In this document: piece after piece, positions 18,183-27,227 of the stretch
Layout: each line of letters opens with the position of its first letter
How positions within the stretch are numbered: the stretch's first letter is position 1
Origin: JBOFWL01 sp051653605
Lineage (GTDB): Bacteria; Spirochaetota; Brevinematia; Brevinematales; Brevinemataceae
Reading direction: 5' to 3'
DNA: 64,000 nt
Assembly: GCA_051653605.1 (NCBI GenBank)
Contig: JBOFWL010000117.1
Span: forward strand, 130,148 to 194,147
Made by a program: the position numbers and the translations under genes
The notes under the pieces: model-generated
Told to the model about the DNA's origin: nothing
The model's input: only the letters and a program-made list of their open reading frames with translations
Databases searched by the model: none

Positions 18183-18995
18183 TTATTGAACATAAGCAAT
18201 TAGGCGACTTAAAGTGGTTTTTAGATCATGTCGATGAACAACCATGTCTACAAAACCATGATCTTTTTGAAATTCAGCTCGTTGAAACCCTGCTGGTAAT
18301 TTCTGTTTGATGGTGCTTTCAATTACTCGAGGGCCGGCAAATCCAATTAGAGCCTTAGGCTCTGCAAGAATAAAATCTCCAAGCATTGCAAAAGATGCGC
18401 TAACACCACCTGTTGTTGGATTTGTAAGAACTGTTATATAAAGCCCTCCAGCATCAGAATGGCGTTTGACAGCTGCTGATGTTTTTGCCATTTGCATTAG
18501 TGAAACAACGCCTTCTTGCATTCGGGCTCCACCAGATGCACAGACAACGATAAAGGGAAGCCTTTTTTTTGTTGCCTCTTCTATGGCTCGAGTGATTTTT
18601 TCTCCAACAACAGAGCCCATACTGCCACCCATAAAAGAAAAATCCATAATAGCAATAATTACAGGGTGATTGTTGATTTTAGCTCGTCCTGTAATAACGG
18701 CATCATTTAACTCGCTTTTCTGTCTAGATTCTTTAAGCTTTGTTGCATAGTAAGAATTACCGTCAAAAAAACCAAGAAAATCAACACTAGTGACATCTTC
18801 ATTTATCTCGATAAACGATCCTTCATCACAAAGAAGATCAACTCTTTCAGCAGATAACATTCTCTCATGATACCCACACTTTTCGCACACACGCTTTGCA
18901 GAATTCACATATTCTGTCATATCACTTGAGAAATGACATTCAGGACATTTATACCAGACATTATCTGTTTGAGATTTTTTCGTAAACCAGCCCAT
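18183..18995 (-). CDS. accD: Acetyl-CoA carboxylase carboxyltransferase beta subunit
   Basis: A 270-residue AccD; with AccA it transfers the carboxyl group from biotin to acetyl-CoA, giving malonyl-CoA. It has an N-terminal four-cysteine zinc ribbon (CPECHFSS and CEKCGYHE, about 18-41) and the carboxyltransferase core (FMGGSMGSVVGEKITRAIE, GGARMQEG, TTGGVSASFA). Slightly shorter than the E. coli protein at the C-terminus. Its ATG overlaps the ctpA stop by one base, so the two are translationally coupled. Confidence 0.94.
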   Translation of the reverse strand: MGWFTKKSQTDNVWYKCPECHFSSDMTEYVNSAKRVCEKCGYHERMLSAERVDLLCDEGSFIEINEDVTSVDFLGFFDGNSYYATKLKESRQKSELNDAVITGRAKINNHPVIIAIMDFSFMGGSMGSVVGEKITRAIEEATKKRLPFIVVCASGGARMQEGVVSLMQMAKTSAAVKRHSDAGGLYITVLTNPTTGGVSASFAMLGDFILAEPKALIGFAGPRVIESTIKQKLPAGFQRAEFQKDHGFVDMVVHRHDLKTTLSRLIAYVQ

Positions 18996-20485
18996 TATTT
19001 TGCCTCGACTTCTACTCTTTTATCGTAGTAAGTTAAATCTTTTTTATACTTGTTGTAATCACTTGTCACAACACGAACTGCAGATTGAAGTTGTGGATCA
19101 TTTCTTAAGTTAAATATATTTGTGGACAAAGAATCAATACGCTGTAAAACAACATTTGAGGTAATTTCATATGGAAGATTGATGCCACTTGATACAACGG
19201 TTTTATGAAAATTAGTGAGTTCAGTAGCCGAGGGTACAGGGGATCTTTGAAGAAAATCTGACACAAGATTTGTTACCTGTAATTGAACAACAGCTGCTTT
19301 TTGATTTTCAGAAAGGTCATCATACCACATATTGATTTCTAAGTCTGGCACTAGTCCTGTGCCATCAATAGTCCTACCTGCAGGCGTATAATACTTTGCA
19401 ACGGTATATTTAAGAATAGAACTATCAGGAAGATCTCTAGTCTTCTGGACAGATCCCTTACCAAAACTCTTTTTTCCAACGACAACTGCTCTATGAGTAT
19501 CCTGTAAGGCTCCTGCTAGAATTTCAGAAGCAGAAGCACTACCTTGATTAATAAGAATTGCCATTGGCACATTTGGTTTTAATGATAAATTTCTACCCGT
19601 AGCTCTAAATTCATAATTTTCATTACCCATACGCCCTACAGTATAAACAATAAGCCCTTTCTCTAAAAGAAGATCGCTAATTTGAGCAACACTTGTAAGG
19701 AGACCTCCTGGATTATTTCGAACATCTAGAATAATAGAATCAATATTTTGAGCACTTAGAGAAGACAAAGCTTTTTGGAACTCGCTATAAGTGGGCTCTC
19801 CAAATTCTATAAGCTTAATATAGCCAATTCTTTTACCATCGCTTTCAATAATACCTTTTTCAATTGTATCAATATTTATTCTATCTCTCTTGAGGGATAC
19901 AGTGAAAGGCTGGATCACACCAGGGCGGGCAAGTGTTAAATTAACAGAAGTTCCAATTTTTCCACGGATAAGGCTCACAGCTTCCATAGATGTCATATCT
20001 TTTGTGGTCTTCCCATCAATTTCGACGATTCTGTCGTTTGGCTGAATATTGGCAAGAGATGCTGGCGTCCCAGGTAAAGAGGAGATTACAGTTAGAATTC
20101 CATCTCTTTGCTCCATTCTAATACCAACACCCTCAAATGAGCCTTGAATATTTGCTGCAAATTCTTTAGCAATATCTGGAGCTAAGTAATCTGTGTAAGG
20201 ATCACCTGTTGACTGAAGCATCCCTTTTATTGCACCACTGAGTAATGTTTTTGAATCAACTTTTTCCGCATTAACAAATTCATTTTGGAGAACCGCGTAA
20301 GCTTCCCTAAACATTGTGTAGTACCTATAGAAGTTTTCATCAGTGACAGTTTCTCGTCCGAATAGATTTCCTCCAACCGTTTGATTGCGAATATTTCCTG
20401 CAACAATACCTGCTCCAAATGATAAAACAAGTAGTGTTGCAAAAAGTATATAGGAACGTAGTCCCAAAAAGGCACGTTTTTTCAT
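18995..20485 (-). CDS. ctpA: Carboxyl-terminal processing protease (S41 family)
   Basis: A 496-residue periplasmic serine protease that trims protein C-termini. An N-terminal signal/anchor segment (about 10-30) precedes a PDZ domain (about 105-185, with GIRMEQRDGILTVISSLPGT) and the S41 catalytic domain. The Ser/Lys dyad is visible as GSASASEIL (Ser) and KKSFGKGSVQ (Lys). A C-terminal extension of about 100 residues, helical, has no assigned role. First gene of the ctpA-accD-lptB run, with a consensus promoter upstream. Confidence 0.92.
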   Translation of the reverse strand: MKKRAFLGLRSYILFATLLVLSFGAGIVAGNIRNQTVGGNLFGRETVTDENFYRYYTMFREAYAVLQNEFVNAEKVDSKTLLSGAIKGMLQSTGDPYTDYLAPDIAKEFAANIQGSFEGVGIRMEQRDGILTVISSLPGTPASLANIQPNDRIVEIDGKTTKDMTSMEAVSLIRGKIGTSVNLTLARPGVIQPFTVSLKRDRINIDTIEKGIIESDGKRIGYIKLIEFGEPTYSEFQKALSSLSAQNIDSIILDVRNNPGGLLTSVAQISDLLLEKGLIVYTVGRMGNENYEFRATGRNLSLKPNVPMAILINQGSASASEILAGALQDTHRAVVVGKKSFGKGSVQKTRDLPDSSILKYTVAKYYTPAGRTIDGTGLVPDLEINMWYDDLSENQKAAVVQLQVTNLVSDFLQRSPVPSATELTNFHKTVVSSGINLPYEITSNVVLQRIDSLSTNIFNLRNDPQLQSAVRVVTSDYNKYKKDLTYYDKRVEVEAK

Positions 20486-20514
20486 AGGAAAACTCCGAAA
20501 TTAATACTTACATC

Positions 20515-20544
20515 ATTATATATCAAATAGAAGAATAATGTCAA
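20515..20544 (-). promoter_or_regulatory. Promoter for ctpA-accD-lptB
   Basis: Minus strand TTGACA (20544-20539), 18-bp spacer, TATAAT (20520-20515), 29 bp before the ctpA ATG. Confidence 0.8.
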
Positions 20545-20602
20545 TATTTATAAAGTGTTGTGTTTTTAAAAAAAATATGTTAGGATAAGCTCGGAGGTGT
20601 TC

Positions 20603-21313
20603 ATGCCCTTTTTTATTTGGCCTCAATTTCCGCATATTTGTGCAGGAACAACAACACGATCAGAAGGTAATTTTTCTTTATCGTCATTATTTGATAAAGA
20701 AGAGCAGTATTTTGTTCAAATCCGTCGAAAAAAATTATTAAATTTTCTAGGATTTCGCACGCTACACACCTTTCGACAAACCCATTCTACAATTATTTTG
20801 CCACCAGATGGTTGTTCTCAAGTAGAAGCCGATGGACTTATTGGTAGCACTCCTGGTGATCTTCTTGTGATTAACACCGGAGATTGTATTCCCCTTTTCT
20901 TCTATGCTCCTGATATTGAAACTATATCTATCGTTCATTGTGGACGCGTTGGACTAAAAAATCTAATTGCGCTGAAAGCTATTGAAAATCTTGTACAACG
21001 AGGGGCCAACGCATCCAATATATATGTTCATATTGGGCCGCATATCTCTGCTGAGGCATATGAAGTTGGGAAAGAGATTCTTAAAGAATTTGGAGTTTTT
21101 CAAGACGAAGAAAAGGGATATCTCAATATGCAACAAATCCTTATTGATCAGTTAACCCGTGGTTGTATCAGTAGTATAAATATTACTTCTTCAAACATGT
21201 GCACACTGACCTCAAAAAACCCTGAAGGCACTCCTGTTTTTTATTCTCACCGGGGAGGGGATAAAGAGAGAATCTTTTCATTTGTGGGTATTAGAGAATA
21301 TAATAAAAAATAG
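20603..21313 (+). CDS. pgeF: Laccase-domain protein (PgeF/YfiH family)
   Basis: A 236-residue cytoplasmic protein of the YfiH/PgeF/DUF152 family. Members have polyphenol-oxidase-like, purine-nucleoside-processing or peptidoglycan-precursor-editing roles. The zinc-site pattern is visible: His in RQTHSTI, Cys in INTGDCIPLFFY and His in SIVHCGRVGLK, followed by IGPHISAEAYEVG. The usual HAGWRG motif reads HCGRVG here. I use ATG 20603, preceded by GGAGG with 5-nt spacing. A weak promoter (TTGTGT-N17-TAGGAT, 20558-20586) lies upstream. The stop abuts the stop of galU on the other strand, with no visible terminator. Confidence 0.84.
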   Translation: MPFFIWPQFPHICAGTTTRSEGNFSLSSLFDKEEQYFVQIRRKKLLNFLGFRTLHTFRQTHSTIILPPDGCSQVEADGLIGSTPGDLLVINTGDCIPLFFYAPDIETISIVHCGRVGLKNLIALKAIENLVQRGANASNIYVHIGPHISAEAYEVGKEILKEFGVFQDEEKGYLNMQQILIDQLTRGCISSINITSSNMCTLTSKNPEGTPVFYSHRGGDKERIFSFVGIREYNKK

Positions 21314-22165
21314 TTATTTTACAAATTTTCGTGCAAAAAAATCGTCAATAATTTTTCGCCCATCTGGTTGAGTATAAGCATATTCTAAGATAGTATTGAG
21401 GTATGATTTATGGTTTCCTGTGTCGAGGGCTAATCCTTCTATATTTTGGACAACTAATTTCTTCTGTTGAGCCATTGTCATCATAGCCCCCATTGGATAA
21501 AATTCTCCACCCTTGTGATTTTTGTAATCTACCGCTAGGACATCTAAAAACTCCGGAGTATAGACAAAACGCCCAACTGATACCAGATTTGAATTCGTCT
21601 CCCCAGGCTTTGGTTTTTCCACAATCCGTTGTACGAAAGCTACTCCGTTTTCAAGGGTGCTCTCAATAACGCCATAAGCCCCGGGGTTTTCAAACTCCTC
21701 TCTTGCCCCTAGAACACAACAGCCAGTTTTTTTGTAAGCATCAAGAACCTGGATAGCACCTCCTCTCTCTCCAATAACGAGGTCATCGGGGAAAAATGCA
21801 ATGAAAGGTTCATATTTTAGCAATGAGGTTGCTGACAAGAGGGCATGTCCTGTCCCACCCATTTCTTTTTGTCGGATAAAACTCACATTAAACTGTGTTG
21901 GCTTACGAATAACATCCAACTCTTCCGTTTTCTGGCTTTTTTCTAAAGCTAGTTCTATTTCGATTTCCCGATCAAAGTAGTCGTCTAGCGACTTCTTTCT
22001 GCGACTTGTTAAAACAACTAACTCTGTGATGCCAGCCTCAGTGCATTCATCTAAGATGAAATCTATAGCTGTTTTATTGTAAACAGGAAATAATTCCTTA
22101 GGTATTGTTTTGGAAGCAGGCAGGCTTCGAGTTCCGTAGCCCGCAGCAAAAATAAAGGCTTTCAT
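21314..22165 (-). CDS. galU: UTP-glucose-1-phosphate uridylyltransferase
   Basis: A 283-residue GalU making UDP-glucose from UTP and glucose 1-phosphate, for cell-envelope glycans. It shows the nucleotidyl-transferase start AFIFAAGYGTRSLPASKTIPKE, the FPDDLVIGE metal site, VEKPKPGE, and the C-terminal LALDTGNHKSYLNTILEYA. Length is typical. Located 9 bp downstream of prfB on the same strand and convergent with the laccase-domain gene. Confidence 0.94.
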   Translation of the reverse strand: MKAFIFAAGYGTRSLPASKTIPKELFPVYNKTAIDFILDECTEAGITELVVLTSRRKKSLDDYFDREIEIELALEKSQKTEELDVIRKPTQFNVSFIRQKEMGGTGHALLSATSLLKYEPFIAFFPDDLVIGERGGAIQVLDAYKKTGCCVLGAREEFENPGAYGVIESTLENGVAFVQRIVEKPKPGETNSNLVSVGRFVYTPEFLDVLAVDYKNHKGGEFYPMGAMMTMAQQKKLVVQNIEGLALDTGNHKSYLNTILEYAYTQPDGRKIIDDFFARKFVK

Positions 22166-22174
22166 TGTATACTC

Positions 22175-23279
22175 TCAATTTGTTTTACTTTTGAATTGTT
22201 TGAGCCAAGAGATAATAAAATCATCAATTTCACCATCCATAACGGCTTGGATATTTGTTTTTTCTACTTGAGTTCTATGATCTTTTACCATTGTATATGG
22301 CTGAAAAACATAACTTCTAATTTGATTGCCCCACTCAACTGATTTTCGATCTAATGCTCTTTCAGCACTTTCTTGAGCTTGTTTTTGTTGTTCAAGCTTA
22401 TAGAGTTTAGATCGCAACATTTTCATGGCATAATCTTTATTTTGGAACTGAGAACGTTCAGTTTGGCAAGAAACAACTGTATTTGTTGGTAAGTGTGTGA
22501 TTCTAACAGCAGAAGACGTTTTGTTAACATGCTGCCCGCCTGCTCCACTTGCGCGAAAAGTATCAATCTTTAGATCTTTTTCATCAATAATAATCTCAAT
22601 TTTATCATCAACCTCAGGAGAAATGCTAACCCCACAGAATGAGGTTTGTCTTTTATTTTGTGCATTGAATGGAGACAGCCGAACCAATCGGTGAATGCCA
22701 TTTTCCGCCGTGAGATAGCCAAAAGCATAGCGCCCTTTAATAAGTAGCGTGGCATCTTTTATTCCTGCCTCTTCTCCATCTTCAAGAGAAATAACATCAA
22801 CATCAAACCCTTTAAGTACTGCCCAGCGTTGATACATTCTCAGTAGCATCTCTGCCCAATCTTGAGATTCAGTGCCACCTGCTCCAGGGTGAATATTAAG
22901 AAAAGCATTGCTTGTGTCCATTTCACCACTGAGAAGCATTCTTACTTCGAGATCTTCAAGCTCTTTTTGGAGAGAATTATAATTAGCTTCTAGCATTAAC
23001 AGGGCTGCTTCATCGTTTTCATCTTCTGACATTTTTGTATACTCAGCAAGATCTGCTATTTCTTTTTGAAGATTAAGCCAGCATTTTGACTCTTTTTCTA
23101 AGGCAGATAATTCACTACCAACCTTTGCGGCTATCTTAGGATTATCCCATAATTGTGGATCAGAATTCTTAGCTCTTAATTCCTCGAGGCGTTCAAGTAA
23201 GGAATCTACTTCAAAGATACCTCCAGTCTTGAGCAAGCACATCTGATAAATTCCGAACTTTATCTAATAAGGCTCCCAT
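22175..23279 (-). CDS. prfB: Peptide chain release factor 2, expressed by programmed +1 frameshift
   Basis: RF2 releases peptides at UGA and UAA codons. The main frame (22175-23212) carries the recognition motif SPF (LVRLSPFNAQNK) and the catalytic GGQ (ASGAGGQHVNK). The true start is ATG 23279 (MGALLDKVRNLSD), with GGAG upstream, in another frame. After 22 codons the frame meets UGA (23213-23211) in the context GGAGG-UAU-CUU-UGA, the classic RF2 autoregulatory slip site. Slipping one base after CUU gives a 367-residue protein of normal RF2 length. The base after UGA is A rather than the usual C. prfB follows gltX by 8 bp. Confidence 0.95.
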
Positions 23280-23287
23280 AGTATCTC

Positions 23288-24715
23288 CTACAAACACCGA
23301 GAAAGGCGCGAAAGAGCTTTATCTTTACCAATTATTGGAAGTATTAAAAACATTTCTGGCCCATGCTCTTTACCGGTTAGAGCAGCACGAATAGGCATAA
23401 AGAGTTTTTTTCCATTAAGCCCGACCGCCTCTTTAACGTGGGTAATAATTTCACTATAAACTTCTTTATTGATAGGTCTATTTTCTTCAGTAAGTTTCAA
23501 GTGAAAAGCTTTAATAACATTTTTACTATCTTCTTGGTTGATAGTAGTCTGAGCAATTTCATCTACAGCATAATCTTCTTTAAAGAAAAAATCTATATGA
23601 TCTGTGATTTGTGAAAGGTGCGAACAGCTACCTCGAACAATATCTACAACGGATTTAACATAATCAAAATTTGAGGTATCGTAACCTGCATCAGAGATAT
23701 AAGGAATTGAAAGATTGGTAATATGATCAATATCAGCTTTTATAATGTGTTGTTGAGAAATCCAATTTAGGCGTTTAAAGTCAAACATACTAGGGGATGG
23801 AGAAACTCTTTCAATTGAAAATAGCCGTACAAGTTCATCCATTGAAAGAATATCTTCTCCTTCAGGATTACTCCATCCAAGAAAGGCTAGCATATTACAC
23901 AGAGCTTCAGGAAGATAACCTAAGCGACGAAATTCTTCGACACTTGTTGCTCCATGACGTTTAGAGAGTTTTTTATGATCCTCACCTGTAACAACTGCCA
24001 TGTGCCCAAATCTAGGTTCTGGTTCTCCTAGAGCTTTATAAATCATTTGTTGGCGTACAGTGTTTGAGAGATGTTCATCTGCTCTTAGTACGTGTGTCAT
24101 TTTCATGGTGATATCATCGATAGCAACGGCATAATTGTATACTGGAATCCCATTGGATCGAACAATGACAAAATCTCCAACCATTCCTTTTGGAAAGACA
24201 ACCTTTCCTTTAATAAGATCATCCAGTATAAAATCTTCATTGAAAGCTTTTAATCGAATTGTTGGTATACGGCCTTCATTTTGAAAAGCCAATATTTCTT
24301 CAGGACTAAGATTTCGGCATCGTCCTTGATATTGAGGGGGCAATCCTTCTGCTTCACATTTTGCCCGTTCGGCATCAATTTCTTCTTCTGTACAGTAGCA
24401 GTGAAAAGCATGCCCAGATGCTAATAATTTATCAGTATAGATTTTATAGGTATCTGCTCGTTCTGTTTGTTTATAGGGAGCATAAGGCCCCCCCTTTCGA
24501 GGATCCTCATCACCGGCAATACCAAGCCAATCTAAATCATCAAGGAGCATTTCTGTATATTCAGGTAAAGAGCGATCTTGGTCTGTGTCTTCAATTCGAA
24601 CAACAAAAGATCCCCCTGTGCTTTTAGCAAATAGCCAACCAAAAAGAGCACTTCGAACATTACCAACATGGAGATATCCTGTTGGTGACGGAGCAAAACG
24701 AGTTCGGGTAGTCAT
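23288..24715 (-). CDS. gltX: Glutamyl-tRNA synthetase
   Basis: A 475-residue class I synthetase charging tRNA-Glu. The HIGH-type motif reads HVGN (PSPTGYLHVGNVRS, about 10-23), the KMSKS-type motif is KLSKRHG (about 247-253), and RIEDTDQDRS is present. The zinc-type cysteines after it (CYCTEEEI, CRN) are also seen. Whether it is discriminating or also charges tRNA-Gln cannot be told from sequence; no gatCAB is in the window. Probably co-transcribed with prfB. A tRNA-Glu gene is in this window at 59.7 kb. Confidence 0.95.
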   Translation of the reverse strand: MTTRTRFAPSPTGYLHVGNVRSALFGWLFAKSTGGSFVVRIEDTDQDRSLPEYTEMLLDDLDWLGIAGDEDPRKGGPYAPYKQTERADTYKIYTDKLLASGHAFHCYCTEEEIDAERAKCEAEGLPPQYQGRCRNLSPEEILAFQNEGRIPTIRLKAFNEDFILDDLIKGKVVFPKGMVGDFVIVRSNGIPVYNYAVAIDDITMKMTHVLRADEHLSNTVRQQMIYKALGEPEPRFGHMAVVTGEDHKKLSKRHGATSVEEFRRLGYLPEALCNMLAFLGWSNPEGEDILSMDELVRLFSIERVSPSPSMFDFKRLNWISQQHIIKADIDHITNLSIPYISDAGYDTSNFDYVKSVVDIVRGSCSHLSQITDHIDFFFKEDYAVDEIAQTTINQEDSKNVIKAFHLKLTEENRPINKEVYSEIITHVKEAVGLNGKKLFMPIRAALTGKEHGPEMFLILPIIGKDKALSRLSRCL

Positions 24716-24736
24716 GATTTTTCCTTAAATAAAAAT

Positions 24737-24760
24737 GATACGCTTGTAAATAAGCGTATC
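24737..24760 (-). terminator. Terminator downstream of the small Q/S-rich protein gene
   Basis: A 9-bp perfect stem (gatacgctt / aagcgtatc) with a 6-nt loop, followed on the minus strand by ATTTTTATTT. It lies between the small gene and gltX, overlapping the expected start of the gltX transcript. Confidence 0.75.
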
Positions 24761-24761
24761 T

Positions 24762-24790
24762 ATTGTAATAGATTTTTATTTTTTTTTCAA
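24762..24790 (-). promoter_or_regulatory. Promoter for gltX-prfB
   Basis: Minus strand TTGAAA (24790-24785), 17-bp A-rich spacer, TACAAT (24767-24762). A terminator hairpin falls at the start of the leader. Confidence 0.6.
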
Positions 24791-24795
24791 GAGAT

Positions 24796-25113
24796 TCAGC
24801 CTAAGATATCAAGGTGATCCCCTGTTCCTTCATCGAGAAGAGCTTTTTCAGGAATTGTTGGCTGTGCATCACTAGAATGCCCTCCGTTATTAGAGGACGT
24901 TTGTTGAGAGCCTGATCCAACCCCTGCATTGAGTGATGACATTTCATTTGAATCAACAGTATGTTCTCCAATAGGGCCAACTGTTTCTTGCACTTTATGT
25001 TGATGTTCTGCAATTTGATTTTGCTGTTGAACAGTTAGTATCGTCTGGCTAGGTTCGGCTCTATGGAAATTTTGAGATTGAGCAACTGACATTAAATAAT
25101 TAAGAGGTTCCAT
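24796..25113 (-). CDS. Small disordered protein, Gln/Ser/Gly-rich
   Basis: A 105-residue protein that I do not recognise. No signal peptide or transmembrane segment. The first 20 residues look helical (MEPLNYLMSVAQSQNF), residues 20-80 are low complexity with many Gln, Ser, Gly and Asn, and the last residues (GDHLDILG) are a short hydrophobic tail that could be a docking motif. I start at ATG 25113, preceded by AAGGAGGATTCA. It has its own promoter and terminator, so it is a single-gene unit placed just after rnpB. Confidence 0.7.
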   Translation of the reverse strand: MEPLNYLMSVAQSQNFHRAEPSQTILTVQQQNQIAEHQHKVQETVGPIGEHTVDSNEMSSLNAGVGSGSQQTSSNNGGHSSDAQPTIPEKALLDEGTGDHLDILG

Positions 25114-25145
25114 TGAATCCTCCTTAAGATAATTATCCTTAGCTA

Positions 25146-25174
25146 AGTATATCAAAAAAAAAGAGATATTGCAA
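25146..25174 (-). promoter_or_regulatory. Promoter for the small Q/S-rich protein gene
   Basis: Minus strand TTGCAA (25174-25169), 17-bp spacer, TATACT (25151-25146), 32 bp before the ATG; SD AAGGAGG lies between. Confidence 0.7.
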
Positions 25175-25180
25175 CATTTA

Positions 25181-25219
25181 TATGTAATAAAACCCCTATA
25201 ATAGGGGTTTTATTACATA
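25181..25219 (-). terminator. Terminator of the RNase P RNA gene
   Basis: Long inverted repeat (tatgtaataaaacccc / ggggttttattacata, 16 bp, loop tataata) at the 3' end of rnpB, overlapping the 3' strand of its P1 helix. A run of nine T lies about 20 nt further along the minus strand. Confidence 0.8.
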
Positions 25220-25554
25220 ATACGAGTAAGCCGGATTCTGTTCGCTATTGCGGAAAACATCTGTCTTGCCTTAATATTACTATTAAGGTCTTTTGCGAGC
25301 GACCCACCTCTGTACAAAACCAATACATGTAAGGCTGTTTGCTCTTGCCCGGAAAAGGGTTTACCATGCCTTTTTATTTACATAAAAAGCGGTAGGCTCT
25401 TACCCCACCTTTTCACCCTTACTCATTACGAGCGGTTTATTTTCTGTGGCACTTTCCCTCATACAATTTTTAGTATTGTATGGCCAGCCGTTAGCTGGTT
25501 TTCAGTTTTTTCGGGTCCGGACTTTCCTCCCCTAAGGGCGTTTTCCATATTATG
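25217..25554 (-). ncRNA. rnpB: RNase P RNA (bacterial class A type)
   Basis: Catalytic RNA that removes tRNA 5' leaders. On the minus strand the 5' conserved region GGGGAGGAAAGTCCGGAC is near 25535-25513. The central GTGCCACAGAAAA and AGGGTGAAAAGGTGGGGTAAG segments follow, and the 3' conserved ACAGAATCCGGCTTACTC is near 25241-25224. Ends are inferred from pairing of CATAATA at the 5' side with TATTATG at the 3' side (helix P1). About 338 nt, within the normal range. The exact ends are approximate. Confidence 0.95.
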
Positions 25555-25557
25555 TTA

Positions 25558-27165
25558 TTATTTTTTCTTCTTTAGATGTTTTTCAAGATCTTTGTAGGTA
25601 TGGAAGGCATTGGCAACTTCATTCTTATCTCGAATTTCCATATAAATTTTAGCAGAGTCATCGATAACACTGAATCCAGCTTTACCTATGGCGTCTCCCT
25701 TAGCAATTTGCTGTCCAGCCTTTACATTTACTTCACCTAATCCTGCATAAATAATAGTTCTATCTTCAGGTAGTTTTAAGATAATAACATTTTGAAGGGC
25801 ATTAATATACCCAGAGTATTCTATTATCCCTCCGATTGGAGCCTTTAAAGATGTTTGAGATTTTAGATAAATATCGGCGCCTCTCCCCGATGGGGTTGCA
25901 TTTTTAATTTCAGAGGATGCTATAGGCAAAGGTATACCGGAAAAACGAGGACTCTTAATCCCTTGGAGGCTTGTTGGCCTAGGGGGGGCTACGGAACTAG
26001 CTATTTTTCTAGAAGTAGCCGTAGAAGGAGTATTTACTTTAGCCAATGATACACCGTTCACAGTGAGTTTTTCTCCCACATAGATATCTGTATTTTTCTT
26101 ATTATTTGCAGACATAATAGCAGACCGAGTTGTCTTAAGCTTTGCTGCTATAGAATCAAGAGTATCCCCTCTTCGCACTATATAAACAGCCGATTGCTGA
26201 GACCCCTTTCCAGCTTGTTTTGATGCATCTGCATAGAGAACCAATCTCTCATTAACATGGATGTTTCCATTTTGCTTATTGTTCCATGCTTTCAAATTTG
26301 CAACAGAAACTTTAAATTTAGTTGCAATTGATGTTAAAGTATCCCCTCTTTTAACAGTGTAGGATGTTCGCGTATTTTTTTCTAAGCGTTCTTGAATAAC
26401 AGGTGTTGTTTTTTCTGTCTGAGTTTTATTTGTTGATACACTAAGAATTTTAAGAGTTTCACCTCGATATACAACAGATTTTTGCTTATTATTCCATGAC
26501 ATTAAATCTTTTTGAGAAACTTTATAGCGTAATGCTATGCCACCCAAAGTTTGATTTGGTTGAACAGTATGGCGTGTGATATTTGTTTTAATATTTAATT
26601 GTGGATTTAGAATAGCTGGTTGGGAAGAAGTCTTAGGGGTATCTCCACTGACGATAAGTCTTTCCCCTGCATATATTTGAGTATTTTTCTTATTATTGAG
26701 ATTCTGTATTTGTGAAAGCGTCATTTTGTATTTTAAAGCAATACCCAATAGTGTTTCTCCCCTAGAAACAACATGAACACCCCCCTTTGAACTAGAGGTT
26801 GAGGGTTTAGATGTGGATACAGCTCTGAAAGTTGGGACAGATAACTCCTGCCCTTGCACGATATTTTCACTATCTAGATTATTGAGAAGCACTAATTGTG
26901 AAATTTTAGCTCCGTATTTTTCTGCGATATCGGAGAGAGTATCACCAGATTTTGCAGCATATTTTACAATTTTATTAGGTAATACTAACTTTTGCCCCAA
27001 ATATAGTTGATCCTGAGACAAATCATTAAGTTTTTTTATAGTGCTTGGTGAAAGATCACGCGAACGAGCTACAGACCAAAGCGAATCTCCTTTCTTGACA
27101 ACATACATTTCTGCCATCATAGAAGAAGAAATAAAAAATAAAGAGAAGACAAAAAAATATCTCAT
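25558..27165 (-). CDS. Six-LysM-repeat secreted protein with degenerate M23/LytM domain
   Basis: A 535-residue exported protein. A signal peptide (about 1-18) is followed by six LysM domains (for example YVVKKGDSLWSVARSRD, HVVSRGETLLGIALKY, YTVKRGDTLTSIATKF, YIVRRGDTLDSIAAKL) that bind peptidoglycan. The C-terminal domain (about 430-515) aligns with M23 peptidases (KAPIGGIIEYSG, VKAGQQIAKGDAIGKAG), but the HxH zinc ligands are replaced (KIYMEIRDK instead of HLHFEIR). It is probably a non-catalytic EnvC/NlpD-like activator or structural protein. ATG 27165 is chosen over GTG 27177 because GAGG precedes it. Confidence 0.88.
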   Translation of the reverse strand: MRYFFVFSLFFISSSMMAEMYVVKKGDSLWSVARSRDLSPSTIKKLNDLSQDQLYLGQKLVLPNKIVKYAAKSGDTLSDIAEKYGAKISQLVLLNNLDSENIVQGQELSVPTFRAVSTSKPSTSSSKGGVHVVSRGETLLGIALKYKMTLSQIQNLNNKKNTQIYAGERLIVSGDTPKTSSQPAILNPQLNIKTNITRHTVQPNQTLGGIALRYKVSQKDLMSWNNKQKSVVYRGETLKILSVSTNKTQTEKTTPVIQERLEKNTRTSYTVKRGDTLTSIATKFKVSVANLKAWNNKQNGNIHVNERLVLYADASKQAGKGSQQSAVYIVRRGDTLDSIAAKLKTTRSAIMSANNKKNTDIYVGEKLTVNGVSLAKVNTPSTATSRKIASSVAPPRPTSLQGIKSPRFSGIPLPIASSEIKNATPSGRGADIYLKSQTSLKAPIGGIIEYSGYINALQNVIILKLPEDRTIIYAGLGEVNVKAGQQIAKGDAIGKAGFSVIDDSAKIYMEIRDKNEVANAFHTYKDLEKHLKKKK

Positions 27166-27227
27166 GGAAATCCTCACAGTATTATTGCCATTTCACTATC
27201 TCTATCATCGGATGTTTTTTTAAAACA

